Positions 21,041-30,766 of a stretch of 64,000 nucleotides of DNA are shown piece after piece. The stretch is taken from assembly GCA_963969595.1 (NCBI GenBank), contig OZ018409.1, forward strand, positions 3,040,501 through 3,104,500, given 5' to 3'. The stretch's first letter is position 1. Every line of letters starts with the position of its first letter. The DNA comes from Neckera pumila (taxonomy: Eukaryota > Streptophyta > Bryopsida > Hypnales > Neckeraceae). The translations under genes and the position numbers were made by a program. The notes beneath the pieces were generated by a model. It had not been told where the DNA came from, did not search any database, and saw only the letters and a list, made by a program, of their open reading frames with translations.

Positions 21041-22396
21041 CTTCCAAGATATTTGGAGTCAATAATGAGAATAATTAGTATTAAATGTAGCAAATCACAT
21101 CTAATTACTTTTCAAACCCTTTCTAAGAATTATAATAAAAAAGAAAACTTGTTCTAAAATTTCAGTTTTTACACCATTTTTGGATTCAACTTCAAAAGAA
21201 ATGACTAAGCTCCTCTTCTTCCAACTTCAGATGTCCCACATGCAGTGTCTCCCCTATTCCTACCCCACTAGTATAAAGAGCTTCTCTCCACATGTTGTAA
21301 CATATTAAATTAAGCAAGTGCCAATTGAACAAATGAAGTCACATCACGTTACTTAAAAATGAAGTGGCTTTTGAAGGTAGTTGCCTAAGAAAACAAGCTT
21401 CAAAAGCCACTTCATTTGGCTTAATTTTTTTATCCTAGTTTAAATTAATTAGAAATCAGGATTAAAGTGCATGAGAGTGCCTTAACCTTGATTTTTTAAC
21501 TCTTTAAAATTGATTTTTGGGTCACTATCAAGTATCCGACACCACAAGTTTTGGTGAGTGGGAATAGAGTAAAAATTATTTTTTGGCCAAAAAAAATCCT
21601 TTCTGCAGGGTCTTTGGAGGGCTATCAAGCAGCCCTCAAAAGGCCCTATTTTTTCTATAATGGTATTTTGGAGAAAATGAGGGAAAGTGATATCTCTTCT
21701 GTATATTACAAAAAGAACAATTCTTTTCTTTCAATCTTTATTCATAAGGAGTTAACTGTTTTTAAGGCCGCACCATCTTTGTTTAACCCTTAAAAGACAA
21801 GCTAGTGACCATGGAAATCATCCCTTTTGTTAAAGTGTGAATAGTTTAATTAAAAGAAACCCAAAGTACTCATTGGAAGTCAAACTACTATATAAGACTT
21901 TCCCTTTTTACACAAAATTTCAAGGATGGTGAATAGTTGCACTTCTATCCTACACGGAGGGTTCCCTATCATTCATTAGGTGAAAAATGGCCGTGGTGTC
22001 TTTGAAGGGTTAAAATGCAATAGAACACTACACGTGTTGGTTCTCCAAAAAATATTTGAACAAATAAAAATTGTCATATAAACTCTTCATATCTACTTAA
22101 AAATCATGGGGTAAGTCTTATTGTGGCCTTATAGGATTAAGTAAATTAAACTAGACTAGTGTGTCCTATGTCGTTGCCACAGCCAAGAACAAAAAGAAAA
22201 GTAATTTTTATTATTATTTTATTCATATAAAAACTTCAAAATTTAATAATTTTTGCACTACGAGTCCAAATGCCACAAAACCAAACTCATGCACCATTCC
22301 TTGTTGAGGGCTTTCTCATGGTACCAAGCACGTGACGGAGGGACGCATGGTCCGGGAGATCTCAATATAACAAATAAAACAAACAAATAACCTATT
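21041..22396. other. Gene-free interval with a hairpin and a G repeat
   Basis: A 19-bp perfect inverted repeat (arms 21358-21376 and 21398-21416, AAATGAAGTGGCTTTTGAA) with a loop of about 21 nt lies at 21358-21416. A part of dispersed repeat G in inverted orientation lies at about 22145-22395. No gene was seen; the ORF at 21551-21793 lacks support. Confidence 0.5.
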
Positions 22397-23841
22397 TTAA
22401 CCTCTAAATGCCCAAGTTGTTTTGAGCATCTTGGAATTTGTTCTAAATTTAACAAAAAGCCAACCTTTTGATAACTTGAATCAATTTTTTTGAATTCTAA
22501 CTGTACAAATTCAAATTAGACATTCTAGAAATCACATAGAAAAAGAAAACACGACAATATCATTTAAAGATTGAAATGTTTAGATATTTGATTATGAGGG
22601 TGTTAAAACTATGAAAATCTTTTAGTTCTCTTTTTGCATGTCAAATCTAAAAACTTGGTCACCAAAAATATGAGGTTGAAGTACCTAACATGCATAATTT
22701 CAATCAATTTCTGGCTTCTCAAATCTACTCTACAATTTTTTTAACCCCTAAAAAGAGGACAAATGGGATTTTGGGCAGATACATGTAAGCTAAATTTTTG
22801 TTGTCATTTTCCAAAAAAATTTTGAAGATAGAAAAACTGCTAAGCTTCGTGGGAATATAGGTTTTTTTATTTTTTATTTTTAAAATTTTTTTTCCTCATA
22901 GATCATATATTTTTTCTATCTGGAAAGCTTTGGTTTATTTAATTTGGATATTTTTATGAAAAAGTTATGGACAATCTTGCTTTTTCAGGCACTTAGAGCA
23001 TCTTCCTGAATAAAATAACTTGTAGGATTCATTTCTGAATGCAATTTTAATAATTGTTCAAAAAGAAAGTTCCACGAGGTTTAGTTTTTTTGCTAGAACA
23101 ATCTCACCATTGGGATTAGTGCTTTTTAACTCCATATAAAAGATATTAATATTTAAGATTTCCTTCTATCTCGTACCTACTTCTACTTAACAATTTTTTT
23201 AGTAATGAAAATTAAGATTTTTTGGATTTTTTTATCCTAGATTCTCAACTCAATTTTCTACTATAAATATTTAAAGCTCAAAACTTTGTAGTGAAAAAAT
23301 TTAAGTTAAAAATGTTCAAAGTCATAAAATCTAGTCCCACAATGTCCTGAAAAACTTGTTTTTTTCACTTTAAACGCAGATATCTTGCAATTTATGGGGT
23401 CAAAAATTCTGAAATTTTTTCCACACATTCTCATACTAGTTAGGTGTAAGATCCTATTGTTAGATGTGCAAAAAAAAATATTTTTCATTTTTTTCTACTC
23501 TTTGCTATAAAAATAGCAGATTTGGGTGTTTTTTGGCAGAAAAAAGGCCTTGGGCCTTTAGGGATTAAATGAATTTCTGTGTGATTTTTTCTCCAAGATC
23601 TAGTGTATTTGAGGCTCATTTTCATGAGCACTCAGCACTATGGAAAGTCAAGATTGCAATGGCGCCTTTGCACAAAATCCTAAATAGAAAAATCATAATC
23701 ATTCATTTTCAAAATTGGATTTTGATGCTAAAACTAGACTTCAGAAAAAATTTGTCAAAAATAGAAACTATTAAAAATAGAAACTTTGTTAGGTCTTATT
23801 TAACTTCAAAGTTTTGTCAATACCAAAATTTGGTGCCTTGG
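22397..23841 (+). mobile_element. TTAA-flanked element, subfamily C, interrupted
   Basis: This is the outer copy. It starts TTAA-CCTCTAAATG, matches 42620-43262 up to the poly-T before 22741, and resumes after 23568 at 'aaatgaatttctgtgtg'. The net length without the insert is about 617 bp, against 643 bp for the intact copy. Its last roughly 25 bp are missing, because another element begins at 23842. This is the host of the nested insertion. Confidence 0.75.
22741..23568 (+). mobile_element. TTAA-flanked element, subfamily B, nested inside C
   Basis: It is bounded by TTAA at 22741-22744 and 23565-23568, with ends CCCCTAAAAAG and CCTTTAGGGA. It is 828 bp long and related to 43351-44284 and, inverted, to 19176-20110. 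The uninterrupted site at 42960-42975 has a single TTAA, so the insertion duplicated exactly TTAA. Confidence 0.8.
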
Positions 23842-24772
23842 TAACCCCTAAAGCCCTGAACATGCTTTTTTGAGAACATAGCTTTTTTGGGCAGCTCACT
23901 ACGAGCGGAGTTTTTCTTTTTTTTCTTTCAAATTTTCACACAACATTTTCCCCAGGAGTAGCTTTAAGGCCCAACAATTTTCATAACTTTTGACTACATG
24001 ATTAAAAAGTTATTGCATGATATGTAATTTTCATTGCTCGGCGGGCAGCCCAGGCAGTTCTTCAAAAATCACTTTTTCAAAAAATAAAAATTTGAAATTG
24101 ATTCTTTAGATTTATATGTATGAGGGAAGCTTTGAATCATTCCATTTGGATCTATAAGTCAAAAGTTATGAGGATTCCTAGTTTGAGGGTAGTTATGGAA
24201 TCTCAACTCCAAAATAAACTTTGAAGTCATTTATTTCATTGAGTTTTCAATATTTTTGAAAAAAAATAAAGACATCGGGTGTAGATTTTTATTACAACAT
24301 TAGAACTGTTGGGATTGGCATTTTTCAATTCCATAAATAAATTCTTAACAATTTAGTGTTTTGAATCATTCTCTACCTCTTCCTACTTACTATTTTTTTC
24401 CTATATGTTGTACAATTCTAAATGATCTGAAACTTTTCAAGCATGTATCCAACTTGTCTAGAAAAATGAATCCAAAGAGTAACAACCATTTTGGACATTT
24501 TTTCATACAAATGTGACCTTGTGAAGGGCAGCTGCCCATTTTTTTTGCAGGACAAAAAAAGGATTTTTGTCAAATCAAACGCTATTATCTTGCAATCCAC
24601 ATGGTGGAAAATTCTGAATTTTTTTCCACATCTTCTTAAACAAGTTTACTACAAGATCCTACAGTTACATGTGTCCAAAACTGTTTTTTTTCTAAAATTT
24701 GGCACTAGTATTAGAAATGGCAGTTTTGGAGCGTTTTTGGTGAAAACATAGTCAAAAACCTTTAGGGGTTAA
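23842..24772 (+). mobile_element. TTAA-type element, subfamily A
   Basis: The ends are TAACCCCTAAAG (first T of TTAA lost) and CCTTTAGGGGTTAA. It is about 931 bp. The right half matches 598-1530 and 48191-48831. The left end, with 'ggcagctcactacgagcgg', matches 48191 and the far end of 60690-62559. Non-coding. Confidence 0.75.
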
Positions 24773-24840
24773 GGTACTGATGTTTTTAATGACTTACTTT
24801 TTTATGAATCTATCCAAACCGAACCAAACTGTACCGCCCA

Positions 24841-25138
24841 AACCAAACTGTATTAGGTTTTTTTTTTGAGCGATTTTTTGTTGAAAGGCGATGATTTTTT
24901 TTCAAAGAACATTTTGGCGATATATTCTTGCTTTCACAGTGGATGAAACCAAAAAATGCTGCCAAATCTTAGGACCATATCGCTCTATTCTGGATGAATG
25001 TATACTCTTTTGAATGAAAAATTAAAATTTCATCCCTATATTATGGGTTTCATCTATTCCATGGATGTAAATAGCTTCCTGACTGCAGTGAAGATCGCTT
25101 TTGGCACTGCTTGCAATAAATGAAATAAAGGAACCCTG
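24841..25138 (-). mobile_element. Insertion flanked by 14-bp direct repeats
   Basis: AACTGTACCGCCCA occurs immediately on both sides (24827-24840 and 25139-25152), as expected for a long target-site duplication. The 298-bp interior resembles, inverted, about 3990-4260. A 14-bp duplication would fit a retroposed SINE or LINE-type insertion, but no tRNA-like A/B boxes were recognised. Confidence 0.55.
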
Positions 25139-25152
25139 AACTGTACCGCCCA

Positions 25153-25794
25153 TCCAGGGCAGTCATCCAGCATTCCAGCCTATCCCTTCCGCATGTTCAG
25201 CGACTCAGGCACTGCCAAGTGTAAGTGGTGACACGTGTTCTCCACGTGGCATCAGCTGGTCTTCCCAGGTAGATCAAGCATCTTCTCCCGCCAAAGGATA
25301 CTTCCTAGGTGAGAGTCCAGCCAGTTGTATGCGCCGCTTACCAATATGAACTTGTAAATCACCCTTTTTCAAAATTCACTGAACTACAGTACAGTACAGT
25401 ATCACTGCTGTCACAATTGTTCACTACTCTGAAATAGTACTCAAAATTCTTAAAATTCTTATAATTCTTAGAAAAATTCCACCTCCCAAGTGAACTGACT
25501 GAATTCATGCCTCTGTCATTCTCACTCACACTCTCCACGTGCCTGGAGATCCGAGAGCTAGCTGAGTGTGCGCAACTCGCAAGAATTACAAGATTTCTGG
25601 AGCTTTTCATAGACTTTGGCGTCAGTTGAAGGTTACCTTTGACATCATCGATCATTAGGGCTCTTCGTCTCTCTGTGAGACAATTTAGCAACGAGAATTT
25701 GCAGCAGCCCTCTGTCAGATCTTTCTTTTTGAGGTACTAGTACTAGTGTACGTCGCTGTAATAAGATTTAGTTGAGTTCGATTGGGCATTAGCT
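25153..25794 (+). promoter_or_regulatory. Catalase upstream region with three G-boxes
   Basis: CACGTG palindromes lie at 25232-25237, 25243-25248 (in CCACGTGGCA, an ideal plant G-box) and 25536-25541. G-boxes bind bZIP and bHLH factors and are common in light-, ABA- or stress-responsive plant promoters (established). Their distance from the catalase ATG (about 250-560 bp) suits a promoter or leader position. The transcription start is not known. Base composition rises noticeably compared with the DNA further upstream. Confidence 0.5.
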
Positions 25795-28700
25795 ATGGTG
25801 ACGGGTTTTTTGCAGTCCGTTGGGCACACCATCTTCCGCATGGGAGGTCAGAGCGGCGATGGAGTCAGAAGTGAGGGTGAAGATGCAGGTCCTATGCGTT
25901 TGGGCCACAGTGGGGAGCCTTTGTACACCACTTTGGTTGGTCATCCTGTCTCTGATGACAACCACAGGTATCAACTGTATATGAATTCAATCATGCGAAC
26001 TGTGGATCCTTTTTCTCGCTTTAAGCAATTGCAAGTGATTTTAACAGGTTTTGTGCAGATTGCTTGTAAAGGCTTTTGTTAGGTGCTGTCAGTGAGTGAA
26101 TGTCCATCGGTTTGATGAAAAATTGCCTGGACCATGTGGATTGATCAGTGTGACGATTGGGGAGAGCGGCATCGTGACATTCGAGGATCTTCATTTGTTC
26201 GAGAAGAATGCGCATTTTAACCGGGAACGCATTCCGGAGCGTGTGGTGCATGCTAAAGGCGCCGGGGCTCACGGTTACTTCGAAGTCACCCAGTACGTAA
26301 CCAACAAACCATACGCGTATTCATATTGGATTCCATCATTTTATGAATTTGCAGCAATGTATACTTAAAGCTCTTGAATCTTGCAACCAGGGTCCCAGCA
26401 TAGTTTGAATTCGTGACATCTGCTACTGTGAATGATAGGGTGGCAAGTGTGCGGGATATTCTAGAGATGTTATTCTAGAGATGGTCACGGTTCAGAGGTT
26501 TGAGTGTACAAGCATTCTGATTCTGCTCAAATTCGCTATTTTGGCAACGTTTTCAGAGATTTGCATTCTACAGATGCCGTTCTGGAACCTCAGATCTACA
26601 GTATTCGTAGTTGTCGACAGGGAGAACGGGGAGGCATTACCCTCCCCGGTATTTATTTCCGCAGTGCAGCTTCACCCCCCCTTGACTTTCCATTTAAAGA
26701 AAGTCAAGGGGGGGTGAAGCTGCACTGTGGAAATAAACACCGGGGAGGGTAACGCCTCCCCGGTCTTCCTGTGACGTCATAGCATGAGTCGCAATTGTCA
26801 TCGTTTCGATTCGAGACATGTGCTACGTATTGTCAATGTCAATGTCAATGTCAATGATTGCAAGTCTGCAGGATATTCACCTCAAATCTATACTGTCTCG
26901 TAGTTTTCATAGCACAAGTCACAACTTGGAGCTTTCATGCATCGATACTGTGCTTTTGACTCCAGGGACGTGACTGACCTTTGCAAGGCAGGCCTCTTCA
27001 GCCAAGTCGGGAAGAAAACCCCCGTCTTCGCCCGATTCTCCACCGTCACAGGTGAATCCGGGTTCCCAGATACCGCCAGGGATCCTCGCGGCTTCGCCCT
27101 GAAATTCTACACGGAGGAAGGCAACTGGGACATGGTTGGCAACAACACGCCCGTCTTCTTCGTTCGCGATGCGTTGAAGTTCCCCGACCTCATCCACTCC
27201 CAGAAGCGCAACCCGCAGACGCACAGGAAGGATCCCAGCGCGTTTTGGGACTTTCTCAGCTTGGTCCCGGAGTCGCTCCACCAGGTTTGGTAACCCGTTA
27301 TCTTGATCTTCAACATGTACTAATGAAAACAGGTTTTAGATCCTTTTGGAATGAGAATGGTGCATTTTATAAGGCTTGGAATGCTGAATGTGGAAATCCT
27401 AAATGTCTACATGGCGTGCGCTGAAGTGTTTAACATTGAATCCGTTTCTCATTGTATTGAATTGTTCGTTTCTGATAATTGGCTAATCCTCTTGCTATGC
27501 ATCACTTGGGGTGCAAAGTTTCTCTGTTGCTGAATGTTGCGATTGACCTCTCACGATTTTTCTTAATTTTAATTTGGATTTCTTTTGTGTCCGTTCCTCA
27601 AGGTTTGAAGCTTAACAGTTCACTTTCACGTTTCAGGTTTTGATCACGTTTTCCCCGCGCGGAGTGCCCGACGGCCATCGCCACATGCACGGCTACGGCT
27701 CCCACACATTCAAGTGGGTGAACAAGGAAGGCAAAGCGCACTGGGTGAAGTTCCACTTCCTCAGCGACCAAGGGATCAAGAGCCTCACGCACGAGCGCGC
27801 CGTGGAGCTCGCGGGCATCAACCCCGACTACTCCACTGAGGATCTGTTCCAGAACATTGAGAGCGGGAATGGCCCTTCATGGACGTTCAAAGTGCAGGTT
27901 AGTGGCGATTCTTCACAAGTACCCCATCACTTACTTGTCACTTTCTGTATCATTTCAAACTGCTACAATCACAACATCATTTCCAAGCGTTATCGATCAA
28001 GAACTAAGTCAAGAACGAATTCAAAGGGTTGATATCCTACTGCAAAATCCAGAGTTTAAGGTGGTGATATTGACAAGATTGTCGGGGACACTATGAATGG
28101 CAACGATGCTTTGAACTTCCTTCCACTGAATTTTTGACCTAGTTTCCCCAATTTTTTTCCCTTTCATTTGCGGATTTTGACAAGACTTCTGCGTACAAAT
28201 TCTCCTGGTGCAGGTGATGCCACTGGAAGATGCGCCCACATACCGGTTTGATCCATTCGATTTGACGAAAGTGTGGCCGCACTCGGATTACCCTCTCCGT
28301 GAAGTCGGGAAGCTGAAGCTTGACAAGAATCCAACGAATTACTTCGCGGAGGTTGAGCAAGCTTCCTTTTCTCCCGCACACATGGTTCCCGGCATCGAAG
28401 CTTCCCCCGACCGCGTCCTCCAGGCGCGTCTCTTCGCGTACGACGACGCAGGGCGGTACCGCCTGGGCGCGAACCACTTGCAAATCCCAATCAACCAGTG
28501 CCCGTTTGCGAAGGTGCAAAGCTACTCTCGCGATGGGCACATGACTGTGACGGAGAATGGGGGGAGCAAGCCGAACTACTACCCGAACTCCTTCGAAGAC
28601 TTGCCGCGGCCGGACGCTTCACAACCAGATGTGCATCCCTACAAGCATGAAGGGGGCGTCGTCTCGAGATCCCTGCCCCGGAAGTGGTCGGAGCAAGACG

Positions 28701-28921
28701 ACTACGAGCAGCCGCGGGCGCTTTGGCTAGGGATGTCGAAGGAAGATCAAGAGCAGACTGCGAAGAACATCGCGGGGCACATCCAAGGAGCGAAAGATTT
28801 CATCATTCAGAGACAAATGATGGCGTTCAAACGCTGTGACGCGACGCTGGCGCAGAAAGTGGAGGAGATGTTGGCGGAGAAGAAGAAAAACTCGCAGGAG
28901 CCTTATACCATGGTAGCTTAA
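25795..28921 (+). CDS. Catalase, haem type, clade-3-like
   Basis: Dismutates hydrogen peroxide to water and oxygen, usually in peroxisomes. Inferred exons: 25795-25967, 26149-26292, 26966-27284, 27637-27897 and 28214-28921, all in frame, giving 534 aa. Visible features: the catalytic His92 in [12 protein letters not shown], the distal Asn in [10 protein letters not shown] (165/166), the haem-ligand Tyr375 in [14 protein letters not shown], and conserved [38 protein letters not shown] and PNYYPNSF. These blocks resemble animal, fungal and bacterial clade-3 small-subunit catalases rather than usual plant clade-1 enzymes, which have, for example, DFFSHHPESLHMF and YRHMDG. The C-terminus EPYTMVA is not an SKL-type PTS1. 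Exons are visibly GC-rich, especially at third positions, unlike the AT-rich ABCC gene. Intron 2 carries a foldback element. Confidence 0.95.
26616..26773. mobile_element. Near-perfect foldback element in catalase intron 2
   Basis: Two arms of about 75 bp (26616-26691 and 26699-26773) are inverted copies separated by only about 7 bp. Matching blocks are CCTCCCCGGT/ACCGGGGAGG, GCAGTGCAGCTTCACCCC with its complement, and CTTGACTTTC/GAAAGTCAAG. Only a few differences (such as cattaccc/cgttaccc) separate the arms, so it is young or maintained. It is spliced out with intron 2 if the exon model is right. Confidence 0.8.
26834..26856 (+). repeat. Short tandem repeat (TGTCAA)n
   Basis: Four copies of TGTCAA in a row lie in catalase intron 2, a simple hexanucleotide microsatellite. 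Confidence 0.8.
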
Positions 28922-29400
28922 TTTAAATTCGAATGCGGAGTTTCAGGAATCTGTCTTTGATCACTCATTTAGCAGTGTTTTGACTCTACCTCTGTACATA
29001 TGTTTATGAAACATGTAGGATGGGCTGCGCAGGCGCTTGCTTTGCAGACTCAGTGTTTTGTTGCAGTCGCCTTGGTTTTTGCGTCGAAGCACTTCGGTGG
29101 CTTTTGCACCGAAATTGAGAACTTGGTTTTCAGGAGTCGTTACACCATTGTAGTCTACCTTGAATTCGAATGTAGAGCTTCAGGCCTTGGTCTTCAATCG
29201 TTCAGTTAGGAGTCTTTTGACTCTACTTCTGTGTACTCGTGTACATTTGTCATGAAACATGTAGCACGGGCTCTTGCTTTGTAGGTTTAGGATGTAGTGG
29301 CAGTCGCCTTGGTTTTGAAGCGAAGCCCTTCGGTGGTATTTTGCAATGAAATTGAGAATTTCTTTTCTCCATTTTGCTGTAAGATTTGGTAATGTTATCA
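28922..29400 (+). repeat. Direct tandem duplication downstream of catalase
   Basis: About 28926-29140 and 29160-29375 are two diverged copies of a unit with a period of roughly 235 bp. Paired blocks are 'tcgaatgcggag'/'tcgaatgtagag', 'ttttgactctacctctgt'/'ttttgactctacttctgt', 'catgaaacatgtag', 'gcagtcgccttggttttt' and 'aaattgagaa'. The first copy begins right after the stop codon, so part is probably 3' UTR. Confidence 0.75.
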
Positions 29401-30766
29401 CTTTCAGTTCCTGGACGTGAGTTTCTCTAAATTTTTACTTGACAGTGTTTGATGGGATTAGGTTTCGGCGGCATCTAATTGTGGTGAGGGTTGCTTAGCT
29501 AGCTACTGGAAAACACCTCCAGTGGTATTTTAGAAAATCGAGCCACTGAAAACCTTGCCAATGTTGAAACCATGTAAGAAATTATTTTTTGACTTACACT
29601 CTGCCAATTGAACTGGAGCCAGCTCGGCTTTTAAGAGTACATATCACGGGTGGATGTTTTGATGAAACTTTGCATCGATGCTTGCGAACTGAAGGCATTT
29701 TCTGATGATGCAAATTCTTGCTGATATTGCTGTCCAGAATTATCTACATTTGAGACTTTATTGTCACGCTTGACTGATCAATCTCAGTCTGTGTACTGTA
29801 CATACAGTAGATTGGGACTCGTCACTCGTCTATCATGTGCAGTTCAAATTAAAGATTGACGAACTGTTTGTTCAGAAGGCAGCAGCAGCTGAAGGACGTA
29901 TTAAGTTAACTATTCTGTGCAAGCACTTTTTCAGGAAGTGCCATGCTCGTGCTGTCGTGAGCACTGGAGAATGGACGAATGGACGTGCTTGTGTTGTTCT
30001 CGTGACGGGCTGTCCAGGTGATGTGAATGGTGGACTATGCACATACCTTAGTTTTAGTCTTCTTTCAGTCCAGAGTCGTGGTCCCACTCTAAACCCTAAA
30101 CCATTATCCATTGCAAATGAGCATTCAATTAGCTTTTCTTTCATTACTGTAACGTGTTCACACGCATTTCGGGTTTCACCGCTTCATAGCTTTGTTTCTC
30201 CTTGGCTGTAAAGCTGAGTGATTGGGCAGGTTTGCACTGTCTTCCAATTGGGCAGCTTCTGCAAACACGTCTTTGGTGCTCCAAATTTGTGGATGTAACA
30301 TCTTGACCCCTGAGAGTTTTCAGTCACGTTACTGGCAGGGACATGACAGAAGCACATCTGAGTACATAGATGATCATAGCGGGAGACTATTTCACATGTG
30401 ACTTGACAGTCATGTCCACATTGGACAGTAAATTGAACTACTGTGCAACAAGATCGATCATGGACCGAGAACGACGTTCTTGAGGACGACATTGATTCAG
30501 CTCCAGAGTAACTCTTCTGCTTGAGCAAAGAACACTAACCTACATATTCGTGATCATTGTGGATTTAAGAATACGTAGATTAATGAACCTAACCAGTTTA
30601 AGGTGTCATTAATCAACATGTGCAGAAAATTCATTGCTTAATATTCCGTAATATAAACAGCTGAGCCACTTTGCACAGGTACCTCGAAAGATGGGACGTC
30701 ATTCAAGGATACATACATATGAGTGGATGCCGATTTCTTCGTATTGAATGCTCGTGAATCTTAACC
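29401..30766. other. Intergenic region, catalase to ceramidase
   Basis: No gene was recognised. The ORF at 29837-30211 (124 codons) shows no family motif. A telobox-like AAACCCTAAA lies at 30091-30100, about 670 bp upstream of the ceramidase start. The ceramidase promoter must lie in the right part of this stretch. Confidence 0.4.

Noticed and set aside
29837..30211. 124-codon ORF between catalase and ceramidase
   Set aside because: No recognisable domain or splice continuity, and a similar antisense ORF exists; not supportable as a gene.
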